A stretch of 64,000 bases of DNA from the NCBI GenBank assembly GCA_030762895.1, contig CM061068.1, forward strand, positions 155,516,811 to 155,580,810. The letters are read 5' to 3'. Position 1 is the stretch's first letter. Each line of letters begins with the position of its first letter. The notes under the pieces were generated by a model. The model had not been told where the DNA came from. It did no database searches and was given only the letters and a program-made list of their open reading frames with translations. The position numbers and the translations under genes are program-made. This document shows positions 63,150 through 64,000 of this stretch, one piece after another. Origin of the DNA: Sophora flavescens. Its lineage: Eukaryota > Streptophyta > Magnoliopsida > Fabales > Fabaceae.

Positions 63150-64000
63150 ATTCCTTCTAATAAAAACAAATTTATCTTCACCTAAAGGTTTAGTGAAATT
63201 GTCTGCATACTAATAAAACCTTTTTGCACATAATCTCTAATAAAATGATGCTTTATTTCTATATGTTTTGAATAAGTTGATTGCATTAGTATTATCACAC
63301 CAAACAGGTATATTATGCTCAAACATTGAATAATCTTCAAGTTGATATTTTACCCAAAGTAGTTGTGAACAACAACTGGCTGCAGATATGTATTCAGCTT
63401 TAGCAGTTAATAGAGTAATGGTACTTTGCCTTTTGCTTGACCAGGAGATCATATTTGCTCCAATGAAGTGACATACTCCACTTGTGCTTTTTCTATCAAT
63501 TCTATCTCCTGCAAAATCAACATCACAGAATCCAACTAATCTAAAATCTTCAGATTTCTTATATAATAAACCAAGGTTAGTGGTTCCAATTAAATATCTG
63601 AAAATTCTTTTAACAGCCTTATGATGAGATTCTTTAGGATCTGATTGAAATCTAGCACATAGACAAACACTGAATTGAATATCAGGTCTGCTAGCAGTTA
63701 AGTATAGAAGAGATCCAATCATACCTCGGTAGACAGTTTGATCTACCTTTTTACCTTCCTCATCCTTGTTTAGAATAACTGGTGGATGCATAGGAGTACT
63801 CATAGGTTTTGAATTTTCCATTTTATCCTTTTTCAGAAGCTCCTTGGTGTACTTCTGTTGATGGATATGGATTCCATCACTTGTCTGTTTTATTTGAAGA
63901 CCAAGAAAGAACTTCAATTCTCCCATCATGCTTATCTCAAATTCATTCTGCATCAATTCAGAGAACTCTTTGCAGAGTTTTTCATTAGTAGTACCAAATA
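63150..64000 (-). pseudogene. Ty1/Copia polymerase 3: end of RT and RNase H, runs off the window
   Basis: On the minus strand it reads LKFFLGLQIKQTSDGIHIHQ, then GSLLYLTASRPDIQFSVCLC, KRIFRYLIGTTNLGLLY and the RNase H motifs VGFCDVDFAGDRIDRKST and AKAEYISAA, ending with WCDNTNAINL. The frame is open from the right edge to 63237. After the CDNT motif it degenerates, but pieces of the usual RNase H tail can be followed to about 63150. Gag, protease, integrase and most of RT would lie beyond 64000. Confidence 0.85.

Overview
The window is nuclear DNA of a flowering plant. It is AT-rich, its genes are split by GT-AG introns, and it is crowded with plant transposable elements. A legume is plausible, because the endogenous virus is organised like a soymovirus and the small repeats resemble legume ones, but that is inference. 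Two host genes are supported: a plus-strand gene for a DUF3598-like, probably plastid-related protein (exons 1526-23879, 5' end outside the window), and a minus-strand 15-exon gene for a CDC7-type S-phase protein kinase (49507 down to 40821, 979 aa, every splice phase consistent).

The first gene's introns are full of insertions. Intron 1970-5436 holds a solo LTR (3165-3531, TSD TAAAA) and a Mutator-like element with GC-rich cargo (3559-4757). Intron 5530-23006 is 17.5 kb long. It carries a non-autonomous LTR retroelement (6375-16257) that encodes an unrecognised 477-aa ORF. A TIR transposon (6534-13221) sits inside that element's 5' LTR, and this transposon in turn contains a Copia element (6897-11247) and a foldback element (11506-12829). 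Further along the intron are an 11-copy minisatellite built from a MITE terminus (about 16360-17215) and a second, very young Copia element (17802-22934).

Between the two genes lie a complete two-gene Mutator-like element and an endogenous pararetrovirus. The Mutator-like element (26775-32377) has a perfect 9-bp TSD and TIRs of about 287 bp. It carries a MuDR-type transposase facing a convergent GRF zinc-finger gene, and both genes are broken by small mutations. The virus (about 32780-40490) is a nearly complete, circularly permuted Caulimoviridae genome. It has a VAP-like ORF, capsid protein, protease/RT/RNase H, transactivator, a promoter with tandem as-1-type repeats, movement protein and several small ORFs. 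The RT is broken by four TGA codons, and two single-base frameshifts lie elsewhere.

The CDC7 gene has two E2F consensus sites just upstream of its start codon, which fits S-phase control. Its introns hold a tRNA-derived SINE with a 14-bp TSD and a MITE with a 9-bp TSD. Downstream are a gag-only Gypsy-type element on the minus strand with LTRs of about 3.3 kb (50812-59119), nested TIR elements (59399-61447), and the 3' part of another Copia polymerase running off the right edge.

All domain names, splice sites and TSDs were read by eye. No database search was possible, so family assignments rest on motifs and organisation.
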